A stretch of DNA of 5,992 bases from an uncultured Kiloniellales bacterium. Its GTDB lineage: Bacteria > Pseudomonadota > Alphaproteobacteria > Kiloniellales > JAKSDN01. The stretch covers positions 1-5,992 of the forward strand of contig CAMYMY010000239.1 of NCBI GenBank assembly GCA_947259625.1, given 5' to 3'. Position numbers and translations under genes: made by a program. The notes under the pieces were generated by a model, which saw nothing but the letters and a program-made list of their open reading frames with translations, did no database searches and was not told the origin of the DNA. Below are positions 1 through 5,992 of the stretch, piece after piece (within the stretch, counting starts at the first letter, position 1; every line of letters begins with the position of its first letter).

Positions 1-1845
1 GCCGATTCATCGAACCGCACGCTGGAATCGGCCGTGGTCCGCTTCGCCGGGGATTCCGGTGACGGTATGCAGCTGACCGGCAGCCAGTTCACGCTCGCCA
101 CCGCGCTGGCCGGCAACGATCTGGCGACCTTCGCCGACTTTCCCGCCGAGATCCGCGCGCCGGCCGGCACGACCTTCGGCGTTTCCGCGTTCCAGATCAA
201 TTTCGGGGCGCGCGAGATCCTGACCTCGGGCGATGCCCTGGATGTCCTCGTCGCCATGAACCCGGCGGCGCTCAAGGTCAACCTGGCGGACATCAAGGAC
301 GGTGGCCTGGTGATCGCCGATACGGGCGCCTTCACCGACAAGACCCTGCGCAAGGCCGGCTATGACACCGACCCGCTGGAGGACGGAAGCCTGGCCGCCT
401 TCCGTGTGCTGAAGCTGGACGTCTCGCGGCTGACCCTCGAGGCGGTCAAGGACTTCGGGGTGTCGAAGAAGGAGGGGCTGCGCTGCAGGAATATGTGGGC
501 GCTGGGCCTGCTCTACTGGATGTTCGGCCGCAAGCGCCAAGCGACGGTCGAGTGGTTCGAGCGCAAGTTCGCCGCGCGGCCCGAGATCGCCACGGCCAAC
601 ATCGCCGCGCTCAACGCCGGCCACGCCTTCGGCGAGACCGCGGAGCTGCCGGCGGAGATCGCCAGCCTGGTCGTGCCGCCGGCCGCGATCGCGCCGGGCC
701 TCTACCGCAACGTGACCGGCTCCGAGACGCTTGCCTGGGGACTGGTCGCGGGCGCCCAGTTCGCCGGACTGGACTTGGCCTTCTGCTCCTACCCGATCAC
801 GCCGGCCTCCCAGGTGCTGCACGTCCTGGCCAAACTCAAGGATTACGGCGTGCTGACTTTCCAGGCCGAGGACGAGATCGCGGCGATCTGTGCGGCGATA
901 GGCGCGTCCTACGCAGGCTCGCTCGGGGTGACCTCGAGCTCCGGCCCGGGCATCGCGCTGAAGACCGAAGCCCTTGGACTCGCGGTGGCGGCCGAGCTGC
1001 CGCTGGTCGTGATCAATTCGCAGCGCGCCGGCCCTTCGACCGGCATGCCGACCAAGACCGAGCAATCCGATCTCTACCAGGCCGTCTTCGGGCGCAATGC
1101 CGACAGCCCGCTGGTCGTGCTGGCGGCGCGCTCGCCGGCCGACTGCTTCGACGTCGCTATCGAGGCCGTGCGCCTGGCGGTCACCTACATGACGCCGGTG
1201 ATGGTCTTGTCGGACGGCTATATCGCCAACGCCTCCGAGCCGTGGCGAATTCCCGACGTCGACGCCATGCCCCGCTTCCCGGTGCGCTTCGAGACCGAGG
1301 CGGCGGGCTTCGCGCCCTTCCGTCGCGACCCGGACACCCTGGCGCGGCCCTGGGCGGTGCCGGGCACGCCTGGATTGGCCCACCGTGTCGGCGGCCTGGA
1401 GCGGGCCGAGGATAGCGGAGAGGTGTCCTACGATGCGGCCAACCACCAGCGCATGACCGATCTGCGCGCGGCCAAGATCGCCGGCATCGCCAACGACCTT
1501 CCCGAGCAGGCCGTCGAGCTGGGTGCCTCGAGCGGGCGCTTGGCCGTGGTCGGCTGGGGCTCGACCTACGGACCGATCAACCGCGCGGTGAGCAACCTGG
1601 GCGCCTGCGGCCTCGAGGTGTCGCACGTTCACCTGCGCCACTTGTCGCCGTTGCCCCGAAACCTCGGTGAATTGCTCGACGGCTTCGACCGGGTCCTGGT
1701 GCCCGAGATGAACAAGGGCCAGCTTCTCACCCTGCTTCGCAGCGTCTATCTGCTGCCGGCCGAAGGGCTCCACAAGGTGACCGGCAAGCCCTTCAAGATC
1801 GCCGAGATCGAGCAGGCGATTCTTGAACGCTTGGAGACGGCCTGA
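1..1845 (+). CDS. korA: 2-oxoacid:ferredoxin oxidoreductase, alpha subunit (fused gamma-alpha; 2-oxoglutarate type), 5' partial
   Basis: This is the larger subunit of a two-subunit 2-oxoacid:ferredoxin oxidoreductase. The cytoplasmic enzyme oxidises a 2-oxoacid (probably 2-oxoglutarate) with CoA to the acyl-CoA and CO2, reducing ferredoxin. The frame is open to base 1, giving 614 visible codons. The GTG at base 34 is inside the conserved N-terminus, so the true start lies upstream. Visible residues about 15-200 form the gamma-like domain, opening with FAGDSGDGMQ (15-24). The alpha, thiamine-pyrophosphate pyrimidine-binding domain follows at about 235-460, with YPITPAS (264-270), acidic QAEDE (288-292), SSSGPG (312-317) and the family signature GPSTGMPTKTEQ (344-355). 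The C-terminal domain includes VVGWGSTYGP near 515 and EMNKGQL near 569. The gamma-alpha order and the length fit KorA rather than four-subunit pyruvate enzymes. The stop overlaps the korB start by one base. Substrate is inferred from family resemblance; a pyruvate or branched-chain oxoacid enzyme is the main alternative. Confidence 0.93.
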   Translation, partial: ADSSNRTLESAVVRFAGDSGDGMQLTGSQFTLATALAGNDLATFADFPAEIRAPAGTTFGVSAFQINFGAREILTSGDALDVLVAMNPAALKVNLADIKDGGLVIADTGAFTDKTLRKAGYDTDPLEDGSLAAFRVLKLDVSRLTLEAVKDFGVSKKEGLRCRNMWALGLLYWMFGRKRQATVEWFERKFAARPEIATANIAALNAGHAFGETAELPAEIASLVVPPAAIAPGLYRNVTGSETLAWGLVAGAQFAGLDLAFCSYPITPASQVLHVLAKLKDYGVLTFQAEDEIAAICAAIGASYAGSLGVTSSSGPGIALKTEALGLAVAAELPLVVINSQRAGPSTGMPTKTEQSDLYQAVFGRNADSPLVVLAARSPADCFDVAIEAVRLAVTYMTPVMVLSDGYIANASEPWRIPDVDAMPRFPVRFETEAAGFAPFRRDPDTLARPWAVPGTPGLAHRVGGLERAEDSGEVSYDAANHQRMTDLRAAKIAGIANDLPEQAVELGASSGRLAVVGWGSTYGPINRAVSNLGACGLEVSHVHLRHLSPLPRNLGELLDGFDRVLVPEMNKGQLLTLLRSVYLLPAEGLHKVTGKPFKIAEIEQAILERLETA

Positions 1846-2873
1846 TGAACGTCGCAAGCCCGTCGCCGCCTCCGGCGGCCAAGGACTACGCCTCGGACCA
1901 GGAGGTGCGCTGGTGCCCGGGCTGTGGCGACTACGCCATCCTGAAGGCGGTGCAGCGCAGCCTAGCCGAGCTCCGGGTGGAGCCGGATAAGACGGTCTTC
2001 GTCTCCGGCATCGGCTGCGCGGCGCGGTTCCCTTACTATCTGTCGACCTATGGCTTCCATACGATTCACGGCCGTGCGCCGGCGATCGCCACGGGTATCA
2101 AGCTGGCCAACCCGGAGCTCGACGTCTGGGTCGTCAGCGGCGACGGGGACGCGCTTTCGATCGGCGGCAACCACCTGCTGCACGTCCTGCGTCGCAACGT
2201 CGATTTGCAGATCCTGCTGTTCAACAATGAAATCTACGGGTTGACCAAGGGTCAGTATTCGCCGACCTCCCGGCCCGGTACGCGTTCGCCCTCGACGCCG
2301 CAGGGCTCGCTCGAGGCGCCGGTCTCGGCCGCTGCCTTCGCCTTGGGTGCCGGCGCGCGCTTTGTCGCCCGCTCGGTCGATACGCTGCAGAAGCACCTGC
2401 CCGGGGTCCTGAGGCGTGCCCGAACCCACCGGGGCGCTTCCTTCGTCGAGATCCTGCAGAACTGCATCGTCTACAACGACAACGTCTTTGGCGATATCAC
2501 CGACCGCGCGGTCGCCGAGGACGCCCAGATCCACGTGGCGCACGGCCAGCCGCTGTTATTCGGCAAGGACCGCGGCAAGGGCCTGCGCCTCCGACCGGGC
2601 ACAGTGGAGCTGGAGGTCGTGGCCCTGGGCGCGGGCGGCCCGGGCGAATCCGAGCTGTTGCGGCACGACGAGACAAGCCGGCCGCTGGCCGCCCTGCTGG
2701 CGGCCATGGCGCCGCCGGACCTGCCCATGGCGCTGGGCGTGCTCTACTGCGACCCGGCGCCGAGCTACGATGGTCAGGTGGGCGAGCAGATGGCCGTGGC
2801 CCAATCCAACGGCCGCGACCGAGACCTCGACCGGCTGTTGCGCGGCGGTCACACCTGGACCGTGCCCGGCTAA
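1845..2873 (+). CDS. korB: 2-oxoacid:ferredoxin oxidoreductase, beta subunit (TPP and [4Fe-4S] binding)
   Basis: This 342-residue subunit binds thiamine pyrophosphate and one [4Fe-4S] cluster and passes electrons to ferredoxin; it pairs with KorA. The TPP motif is visible: GDG at 99-101, and NN at 127-128 after a 25-residue gap. The four cluster cysteines expected for the family are present: C24 and C27 in WCPGCGDY, C58 in GIGCAARFP, and C207 in LQNCIVYND. The stretch YGLTKGQYSPTS (131-142), followed by STPQGS, is typical of 2-oxoglutarate-type KorB. The length is normal for the family. The ATG shares its A with the korA TGA, and a GGAG at 1833-1836, 8 bases before the ATG, supports this start and translational coupling. 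There is no ferredoxin-like delta subunit, as usual for the two-subunit type, so a free ferredoxin must be supplied from elsewhere. No terminator is seen after the TAA, where the convergent marR gene ends 11 bases on. Confidence 0.94.
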   Translation: MNVASPSPPPAAKDYASDQEVRWCPGCGDYAILKAVQRSLAELRVEPDKTVFVSGIGCAARFPYYLSTYGFHTIHGRAPAIATGIKLANPELDVWVVSGDGDALSIGGNHLLHVLRRNVDLQILLFNNEIYGLTKGQYSPTSRPGTRSPSTPQGSLEAPVSAAAFALGAGARFVARSVDTLQKHLPGVLRRARTHRGASFVEILQNCIVYNDNVFGDITDRAVAEDAQIHVAHGQPLLFGKDRGKGLRLRPGTVELEVVALGAGGPGESELLRHDETSRPLAALLAAMAPPDLPMALGVLYCDPAPSYDGQVGEQMAVAQSNGRDRDLDRLLRGGHTWTVPG

Positions 2874-2884
2874 TACCTCGAGTA

Positions 2885-3346
2885 TCAGGCCAGGCGCTTC
2901 AGGAATCCCAGAAAGAGCTCTCTTTCGCCCGCGTTGAGCGGGGCCAGGATGGCATCGTTGGTCTCGACCATCCGGACCTGCAACGTCTCGATCACCTCGC
3001 TGCCGGCGGCAGTCAGCTGGAGGACGATGCGCCGCCGGTTGTTGCGGTCGGGCGTCCGCGTGATGAGGCCGCGCTCGCAGAGACGCTGGATGACGCCCTG
3101 GATTGTCGCCGGGTGCATCGCGGTCATGCGACCCAGATGGTTCTGCGACAGTCGGCCGACCTCGGACAAACGGACCATGGCGAAGTACTGGGGCGGCGTC
3201 AGTTGATGGTCGCTCACGATCGAGGCGAAGATGGCCGAGGCGCGCTTGTGCGCGCAGCGCAGCAGGTGCCCGGTCTGGTCGTCGAGCGCCACGCTGCTGG
3301 TCTTGCGGAGGGGACTAACGGTGGTCCTTGTACCGAGAGCATTCAC
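2885..3346 (-). CDS. MarR-family transcriptional regulator
   Basis: This 153-residue cytoplasmic DNA-binding protein is a normal length for MarR dimers. The winged helix-turn-helix occupies about residues 50-115. LTPPQYFAMVRL (49-60) starts it, SQNHLGRMTAMHPATIQGVI (67-86) spans the HTH and recognition helix, and the wing carries the family's acidic-arginine pattern DRNNRRR (100-106) before LQLT. The flanking N- and C-terminal helices would form the dimer interface. The GTG start at 3346 is chosen because an AGGA lies 10 bases before it (bases 3357-3360, minus strand). An internal GTG at 3292 has no such site and would remove residues ahead of the first helix. MarR proteins usually repress their own and neighbouring genes and release DNA on binding a small, often aromatic, acid. 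The ligand cannot be read here. A candidate operator and promoter lie about 100 bases upstream. hutH lies upstream on the same strand and korB converges on it. Confidence 0.93.
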   Translation of the reverse strand: MNALGTRTTVSPLRKTSSVALDDQTGHLLRCAHKRASAIFASIVSDHQLTPPQYFAMVRLSEVGRLSQNHLGRMTAMHPATIQGVIQRLCERGLITRTPDRNNRRRIVLQLTAAGSEVIETLQVRMVETNDAILAPLNAGERELFLGFLKRLA

Positions 3347-3449
3347 TGTCGAGGCATCCTATCGTGCTATCTTGGCAAAGCTCACCGGTGCCGAGAACCG
3401 GGGCAGGCGACCCGCCCTGCGACGGCAGATGTCACAGAGGTGGTGTTGA
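3347..3449 (-). other. marR 5' leader / intergenic sequence
   Basis: About 100 untranslated bases precede marR. Two short hairpins can be drawn on the minus strand: a GCAGG/CCTGC stem (about 3404-3422) and a CCGGT/ACCGG stem with a seven-base loop (about 3385-3401). Neither is followed by a U-run, so I do not call a terminator or attenuator. The marR ribosome binding site AGGA lies at 3357-3360. No RNA gene or repeat is recognised. Confidence 0.3.
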
Positions 3450-3467
3450 TTAAGTAAGCTAACATAA
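3450..3467. promoter_or_regulatory. candidate MarR operator (18-bp imperfect palindrome)
   Basis: TTAAGTAAGCTAACATAA pairs at 7 of 9 positions about the central AGCT. It sits in a 41-base stretch (about 3446-3486) with only 9 G or C, in a window that is otherwise GC-rich. Twelve of its bases (3451-3462) differ at only two positions from the SlyA consensus TTAGCAAGCTAA as remembered for that MarR-family member. It overlaps the candidate -10 of the marR promoter, as expected for a repressor site. Binding is inference. The true symmetry axis could instead be two bases to the left, as in the SlyA-like reading. Confidence 0.45.
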
Positions 3468-3489
3468 AAAGATTAATGATTTTCGTCTA
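3461..3489 (-). promoter_or_regulatory. candidate sigma70-type promoter of marR
   Basis: Read on the minus strand, TAGACG (3484-3489) matches the -35 consensus at 4 of 6 bases. It is followed after exactly 17 bases by TATGTT (3461-3466), which matches the -10 consensus at 4 of 6. Transcription would start near 3454, leaving a leader of roughly 108 bases before the marR GTG. The -35 overlaps the hutH stop codon. Both hexamers are weak in isolation; spacing, AT-richness and the overlapping palindrome support the call. Confidence 0.35.
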
Positions 3490-5043
3490 GTCCATTTTCC
3501 GGAAAACAGGGCGATTTTCTTCGTTCGGCCAGAGGTGTCCCAGGAACCAGCCGCTTTCCACCAGGGCGTGAGCCGCGGCGATGTCGGGAGCCAGGGGGCG
3601 GTCCTGGTCGAGAAAGTCGGCGCGCGCGCGCAGCTCCGTCATGACGGTCAGAAGGGCGGGGCTGGTCGCCAGCGGCCGGCGCAGGTCGAGCCCCTGAGCC
3701 GCGGCGAGCAGTTCGATGGCGACGATCCGGCCGCCGTTCTGCGCCATATCGAAGAGCCGCCGCGCCGCATAGGCCGCCATGGACACATGGTCCTCCTGGT
3801 TGGCCGAGGTGGGCAGGCTGTCGACGCTGGCTGGGTGCGCCAGGGCCTTGTTCTCGCTGACCAGGGCCGCGGCGGTCACCTGGACGATCATGAAGCCGGA
3901 GTTGAGCCCCGGTTCGGCCACCAGAAACGCCGGCAGGCTCGACATGTGCACATCGGTCAAGAGCGCGACGCGCCGCTCCGACAGCGCCCCGATCTCGGCC
4001 AGCGCCAGCGCGATCATGTCGGCAGCCATGGCGACCGGCTCGGCGTGGAAGTTGCCGCCCGAAAGAATCTCGTTCTGCTCGGGGAAGACCAACGGATTGT
4101 CGGAGACCGCGTTGGCCTCGCGCGCCAGCATGCCGGCCGCGGCCTCGAGCACATCGAGCGCGGCGCCCATGACCTGCGGCTGACAGCGCAGGGAGTAGGG
4201 GTCCTGGACCCGGTCGCATTCCAGGTGTGAGGCGCGGATCTCGCTGTCGGCCAACAGCCCGCGCAGCACCTCGGCGACCTGGATCTGGCCCGGCTGGCCG
4301 CGGACCGCCTGGATCCGCGCGTCGAAGGGCGCGTCGCTGCCGAGCGCCGCGTCGACACTCATCGCCCCGGCGGCGAGCGCTGCGGCGAACACGTCCAGCG
4401 CGGCAAACAAACCTTCCAGGGCGAGCGCAGTGGAAACCTGCGTGCCGTTCAGCAGCGCCAGACCCTCCTTGGCCGCCAATTGGATCGGCGTCAGGCCGAG
4501 CCGCTGCAAGACCTCACCTGCCGGCAGGCGTTCGCCGTCCAGGTCCAGCTCCCCGAGGCCGATCAACGGCGCCGAGAGATGGGCGAGCGGCGCCAGGTCG
4601 CCCGAGGCGCCGACCGAGCCCTTGGCCGGGACCACCGGCAGGGCGCCGGCGTTGAGCAGAGCGAGCAGCAGCTCGATCACCTCGCGCCGGACCCCGGAAT
4701 GACCGCGCGCCAGCGCATTGATCTTGAGCAGCAGGACGAGCCGCACGGTCGCCGGGTCGAGGGGCTCGCCGACGCCGGCGCAGTGCGACCGGACCAGGCG
4801 ATGCTGAAGCTCGGTCACCTGGTCGCTCGATATGGCGGTGCGCGCCAGGCTGCCGAAGCCCGTGGTGATGCCGTAGACTTGGCGCCCCTCGCGGACCACC
4901 GCGGCGACGGTCTCGGCCGCGGCGTCGACGCCGCGCCAGGCCTTCGCGTCGAGCTTCAAGGGGCGCGGGTCGCGCCACAGGGCATGCAGGTCGGCCAGGC
5001 GAAGCTCGCCGGGCCTCAGTCGGAAGGAACCCTCGCCGGCCAT
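3487..5043 (-). CDS. hutH: histidine ammonia-lyase (histidase)
   Basis: This cytoplasmic MIO enzyme removes ammonia non-oxidatively from L-histidine to give trans-urocanate, the first step of the Hut pathway. From the ATG at 5043 it has 518 residues, close to the usual length of about 510. Residues aligning with the Pseudomonas putida enzyme are present with an offset of three or four: Y57 in VYGITTGFG, H87 in RSHCAGVGEP, the self-cyclising A146-S147-G148 in KGSVGASGDLAPLAHL, N199 in LLNGTQVST, Q280, Y283 and R286 in QDPYSLRCQPQ, and E417 in TSANQEDHVSM. SGGNFHAEPVA and the SANQEDH block favour histidine over tyrosine or phenylalanine. One deviation is TTGFG, where histidases usually have NTGFG. 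The ATG is preferred over an in-frame GTG at 5064, because GGGA lies 7 bases before the ATG and nothing suitable precedes the GTG. No hutU, hutI, hutG or hutC is in the window. marR follows 140 bases downstream on the same strand. An aromatic amino-acid lyase is possible but less likely. Confidence 0.94.
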   Translation of the reverse strand: MAGEGSFRLRPGELRLADLHALWRDPRPLKLDAKAWRGVDAAAETVAAVVREGRQVYGITTGFGSLARTAISSDQVTELQHRLVRSHCAGVGEPLDPATVRLVLLLKINALARGHSGVRREVIELLLALLNAGALPVVPAKGSVGASGDLAPLAHLSAPLIGLGELDLDGERLPAGEVLQRLGLTPIQLAAKEGLALLNGTQVSTALALEGLFAALDVFAAALAAGAMSVDAALGSDAPFDARIQAVRGQPGQIQVAEVLRGLLADSEIRASHLECDRVQDPYSLRCQPQVMGAALDVLEAAAGMLAREANAVSDNPLVFPEQNEILSGGNFHAEPVAMAADMIALALAEIGALSERRVALLTDVHMSSLPAFLVAEPGLNSGFMIVQVTAAALVSENKALAHPASVDSLPTSANQEDHVSMAAYAARRLFDMAQNGGRIVAIELLAAAQGLDLRRPLATSPALLTVMTELRARADFLDQDRPLAPDIAAAHALVESGWFLGHLWPNEENRPVFRKMD

Positions 5044-5050
5044 CGTACGG

Positions 5051-5054
5051 TCCC
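5051..5054 (-). promoter_or_regulatory. ribosome binding site deciding the hutH start
   Basis: GGGA (within GCGGGAC) on the minus strand stands 7 bases before the ATG at 5043. The alternative GTG start at 5064 has only an AAAGG about 14 bases away, too far to be convincing. The homologous N-terminal spacing to the catalytic tyrosine also favours the ATG. Confidence 0.5.
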
Positions 5055-5131
5055 GCTTGTCCACGCGATTTGCGGCCGACCTTTACCATGGCCGCGGGCC
5101 GCCGCAAACGCCGACGTCGCCGCCGCATCGG

Positions 5132-5156
5132 CATCCCGCCGCCGCGAGGCGGGATG
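5132..5156. repeat. perfect inverted repeat (9-bp stem, 7-base loop)
   Basis: CATCCCGCC (5132-5140) and GGCGGGATG (5148-5156) are exact reverse complements around the loop GCCGCGA. The stem is mostly G:C and would be very stable in RNA of either strand. No T-run follows on either strand, and it lies between divergent genes, so a terminator is unlikely. It could be a protein-binding site, a leader structure for the gene at 5247, or a dispersed palindromic element. Confidence 0.6.
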
Positions 5157-5246
5157 GGCCCGGCGGCTTGACCGGACGACGCCGCGACCCCGAGCAGCGA
5201 ATCCGCACTGGACGCGGCCGCGCCGCTGCGCTAATCGCCATGTCCC

Positions 5247-5939
5247 ATGGACCTTAAGTCAATCGAACGGGCTGCCGCGGCCGAGGGCCTGTCGCTGCGC
5301 GGCGCCTTCCATCCCGAGGCGGCCGACCGGGTGCCGGACCTGCCGGACGGGCGGCCGGCGCGCACGCTGGTGCTGCTCGGCAACGCCGGCCCCGGCCTGT
5401 GGTCGGCCTTCGCCGCGGCGCCCGAGTTCGCCGACGGCATGGCCGATCCGCTCAACCGCTGGAGCACGCGGGTGATCGGCGGGTTGGCGGACCGCTTCGG
5501 CGCGCGCGCGCACTTCCCGTTCGGCGCGCCGCACCGGCCCTTTATCGCCTGGGCCAAGCGCGCCGAGCCGGTCGCCGAATCGCCGCTCGGCATGCTGATC
5601 CATCCCGACCACGGCCTGTGGCACGCCTACCGCGGCGCCCTGGCCTTCGCGGCGATGCTCGAGCTTCCGCCAGCCGACACCCGGCCGCGGCCTTGCGATG
5701 TCTGTGACGACCGGCCCTGCCTGACGGCTTGTCCGGTCGGCGCCTTCGGCGCGCCGGGCTACGACGTGGCGGCCTGCGCCGGACACATCGCGGCGCCGGC
5801 CGGCGCCGACTGCCTGGATCTCGGCTGCCGGGCGCGGCGCGCCTGTCCGGTCGGCCGGGCGCTGCAATATGGGCCGGCACAGGCGCGCTTTCACATGGCC
5901 GCCTTCCTGAAGGCCTTGCCGGCGGAGGCGCCGGCGTGA
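5247..5939 (+). CDS. ferredoxin-like iron-sulfur protein with two cysteine clusters, function unknown
   Basis: This 230-residue protein has no visible signal peptide or membrane segment, so it is probably cytoplasmic. The C-terminal third carries eight cysteines. C150, C153, C158 and C162 form CDVCDDRPC then ACPVGAF. C177, C189, C194 and C200 form AACAGH, then CLDLGC, then ACPVG. Each group ends in Cys-Pro as in bacterial two-cluster ferredoxins, so two [4Fe-4S] clusters are likely. The spacings (2-4-3 and 11-4-5 residues between cysteines) differ from the classical 2-2-3. Residues 1-145 include SPLGMLIHPDHGLWHAYRGA (112-131), which recalls the region ahead of the clusters in epoxyqueuosine reductase (QueG). 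The protein is much shorter and lacks the rest of that enzyme, so I do not assign that function. The ATG at 5247 is the only usable start, since an in-frame TAA lies at 5232-5234; it has no clear ribosome binding site. The stop overlaps the next gene by four bases, suggesting coupled translation. Confidence 0.85.
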   Translation: MDLKSIERAAAAEGLSLRGAFHPEAADRVPDLPDGRPARTLVLLGNAGPGLWSAFAAAPEFADGMADPLNRWSTRVIGGLADRFGARAHFPFGAPHRPFIAWAKRAEPVAESPLGMLIHPDHGLWHAYRGALAFAAMLELPPADTRPRPCDVCDDRPCLTACPVGAFGAPGYDVAACAGHIAAPAGADCLDLGCRARRACPVGRALQYGPAQARFHMAAFLKALPAEAPA

Positions 5940-5992
5940 GCGGCACGGTCATCCTGATCGACCATCCGGTCGGCTGCCGCGACGACCGCGCC
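5936..5992 (+). CDS. start of a downstream gene, 3' partial, function not assignable
   Basis: A GTG at 5936 overlaps the preceding TGA in a GTGA junction and opens a frame to the window edge. The 19 visible residues include VILIDHPVGCRDDRA. A hydrophobic strand followed by a DHPVG-x-RDDR motif reminds me of the N-terminus of class I glutamine amidotransferase-like proteins, but this is memory of a pattern and 19 residues are too few to decide. The GGCGGAGG at 5920-5927, about 8 bases before the GTG, is a good ribosome binding site and supports a real gene. Confidence 0.6.
   Translation, partial: MSGTVILIDHPVGCRDDRA

Larger units (their letters stand above)
5044..5246. other. divergent intergenic region between hutH and the iron-sulfur protein gene
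   Basis: About 200 very GC-rich bases separate two divergently transcribed genes and should contain both promoters. No strong hexamers are seen. Toward hutH, a weak TTTGCG and TAAAGG pair with 17-base spacing can be drawn on the minus strand. Toward the other gene, TTGACC at 5168-5173 resembles a -35 but has no -10 at a workable distance. Its main structure is the hairpin at 5132-5156, listed separately. No small gene or RNA gene is recognised. Confidence 0.5.

Noticed and set aside
7..1857. 616-codon open frame antisense to korA
   Set aside because: It is an arginine-, glycine- and histidine-rich shadow typical of high-GC DNA opposite a strongly conserved gene; no domain is recognisable.
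2868..2890. imperfect hairpin between korB and marR as a bidirectional terminator
   Set aside because: Only four consecutive base pairs, A:T-rich, with mismatches outside and no T-run on either strand.
3113..3457. plus-strand 114-codon frame over the marR N-terminus and leader
   Set aside because: It lies opposite the conserved MarR coding sequence, has no recognisable domain and no convincing start signal.
3382..3465. 27-codon minus-strand frame in the marR leader (begins MLAYLINTT)
   Set aside because: It has no ribosome binding site, its ATG lies within the palindrome and candidate -10, and it contains no run of a regulatory amino acid as leader peptides do.
5044..5064. seven-codon N-terminal extension of hutH from a GTG
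   Set aside because: The GTG lacks a suitably placed ribosome binding site, and the ATG at 5043 has one and gives the family's usual N-terminal length.
4480..5475. 331-codon open frame antisense to hutH and running into the next gene
   Set aside because: It overlaps the conserved hutH coding sequence and shows shadow composition with no recognisable motif.
1..5992. CRISPR arrays, tRNA or rRNA genes, insertion sequences, attachment sites
   Set aside because: No spaced direct repeats, tRNA-like or rRNA sequence, transposase or integrase motifs, or terminal inverted repeats were seen.

Overview
The window is about two-thirds G+C, with long antisense shadow frames and mixed GTG and ATG starts. 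The proteins read as those of a high-GC alphaproteobacterium, perhaps of the Rhodospirillales type. That placement rests on protein feel and composition, not on a marker gene.

Layout. Bases 1-2873 (+) hold a two-gene operon. It encodes a two-subunit 2-oxoacid:ferredoxin oxidoreductase, most like the 2-oxoglutarate enzyme KorAB. korA is cut at its 5' end by the window edge, and its stop overlaps the korB start by one base. A MarR-family repressor gene (2885-3346, -) converges on korB with only 11 bases between the stop codons. Behind it is a 140-base gap containing a very AT-rich island. This island carries a plausible promoter and an 18-bp imperfect palindrome that is a good candidate operator for the repressor. 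Upstream on the same strand is a complete histidine ammonia-lyase gene (hutH, 3487-5043, -) with every catalytic residue in place but no other hut gene in view. A GC-rich divergent spacer (5044-5246) holds a perfect 9-bp-stem hairpin. It is followed by a gene for a short iron-sulfur protein with eight clustered cysteines (5247-5939, +). That gene is coupled by a 4-base overlap to the first 19 codons of another gene at the window end.

How they may work together. HutH deaminates histidine to urocanate. If the rest of the hut pathway exists elsewhere, this leads to glutamate and then 2-oxoglutarate, which KorAB can oxidise to succinyl-CoA while reducing ferredoxin. This link is inference from adjacency only. 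MarR most likely controls itself, and it may control hutH or korAB, but no copy of the candidate operator was seen in front of either. The pair after base 5247 looks like a separate transcription unit of unknown function. Most of the window is ordinary metabolism. The points worth a second look are the MarR operator region, the isolated hutH, the divergent-spacer hairpin and the uncharacterised iron-sulfur protein with its coupled partner.
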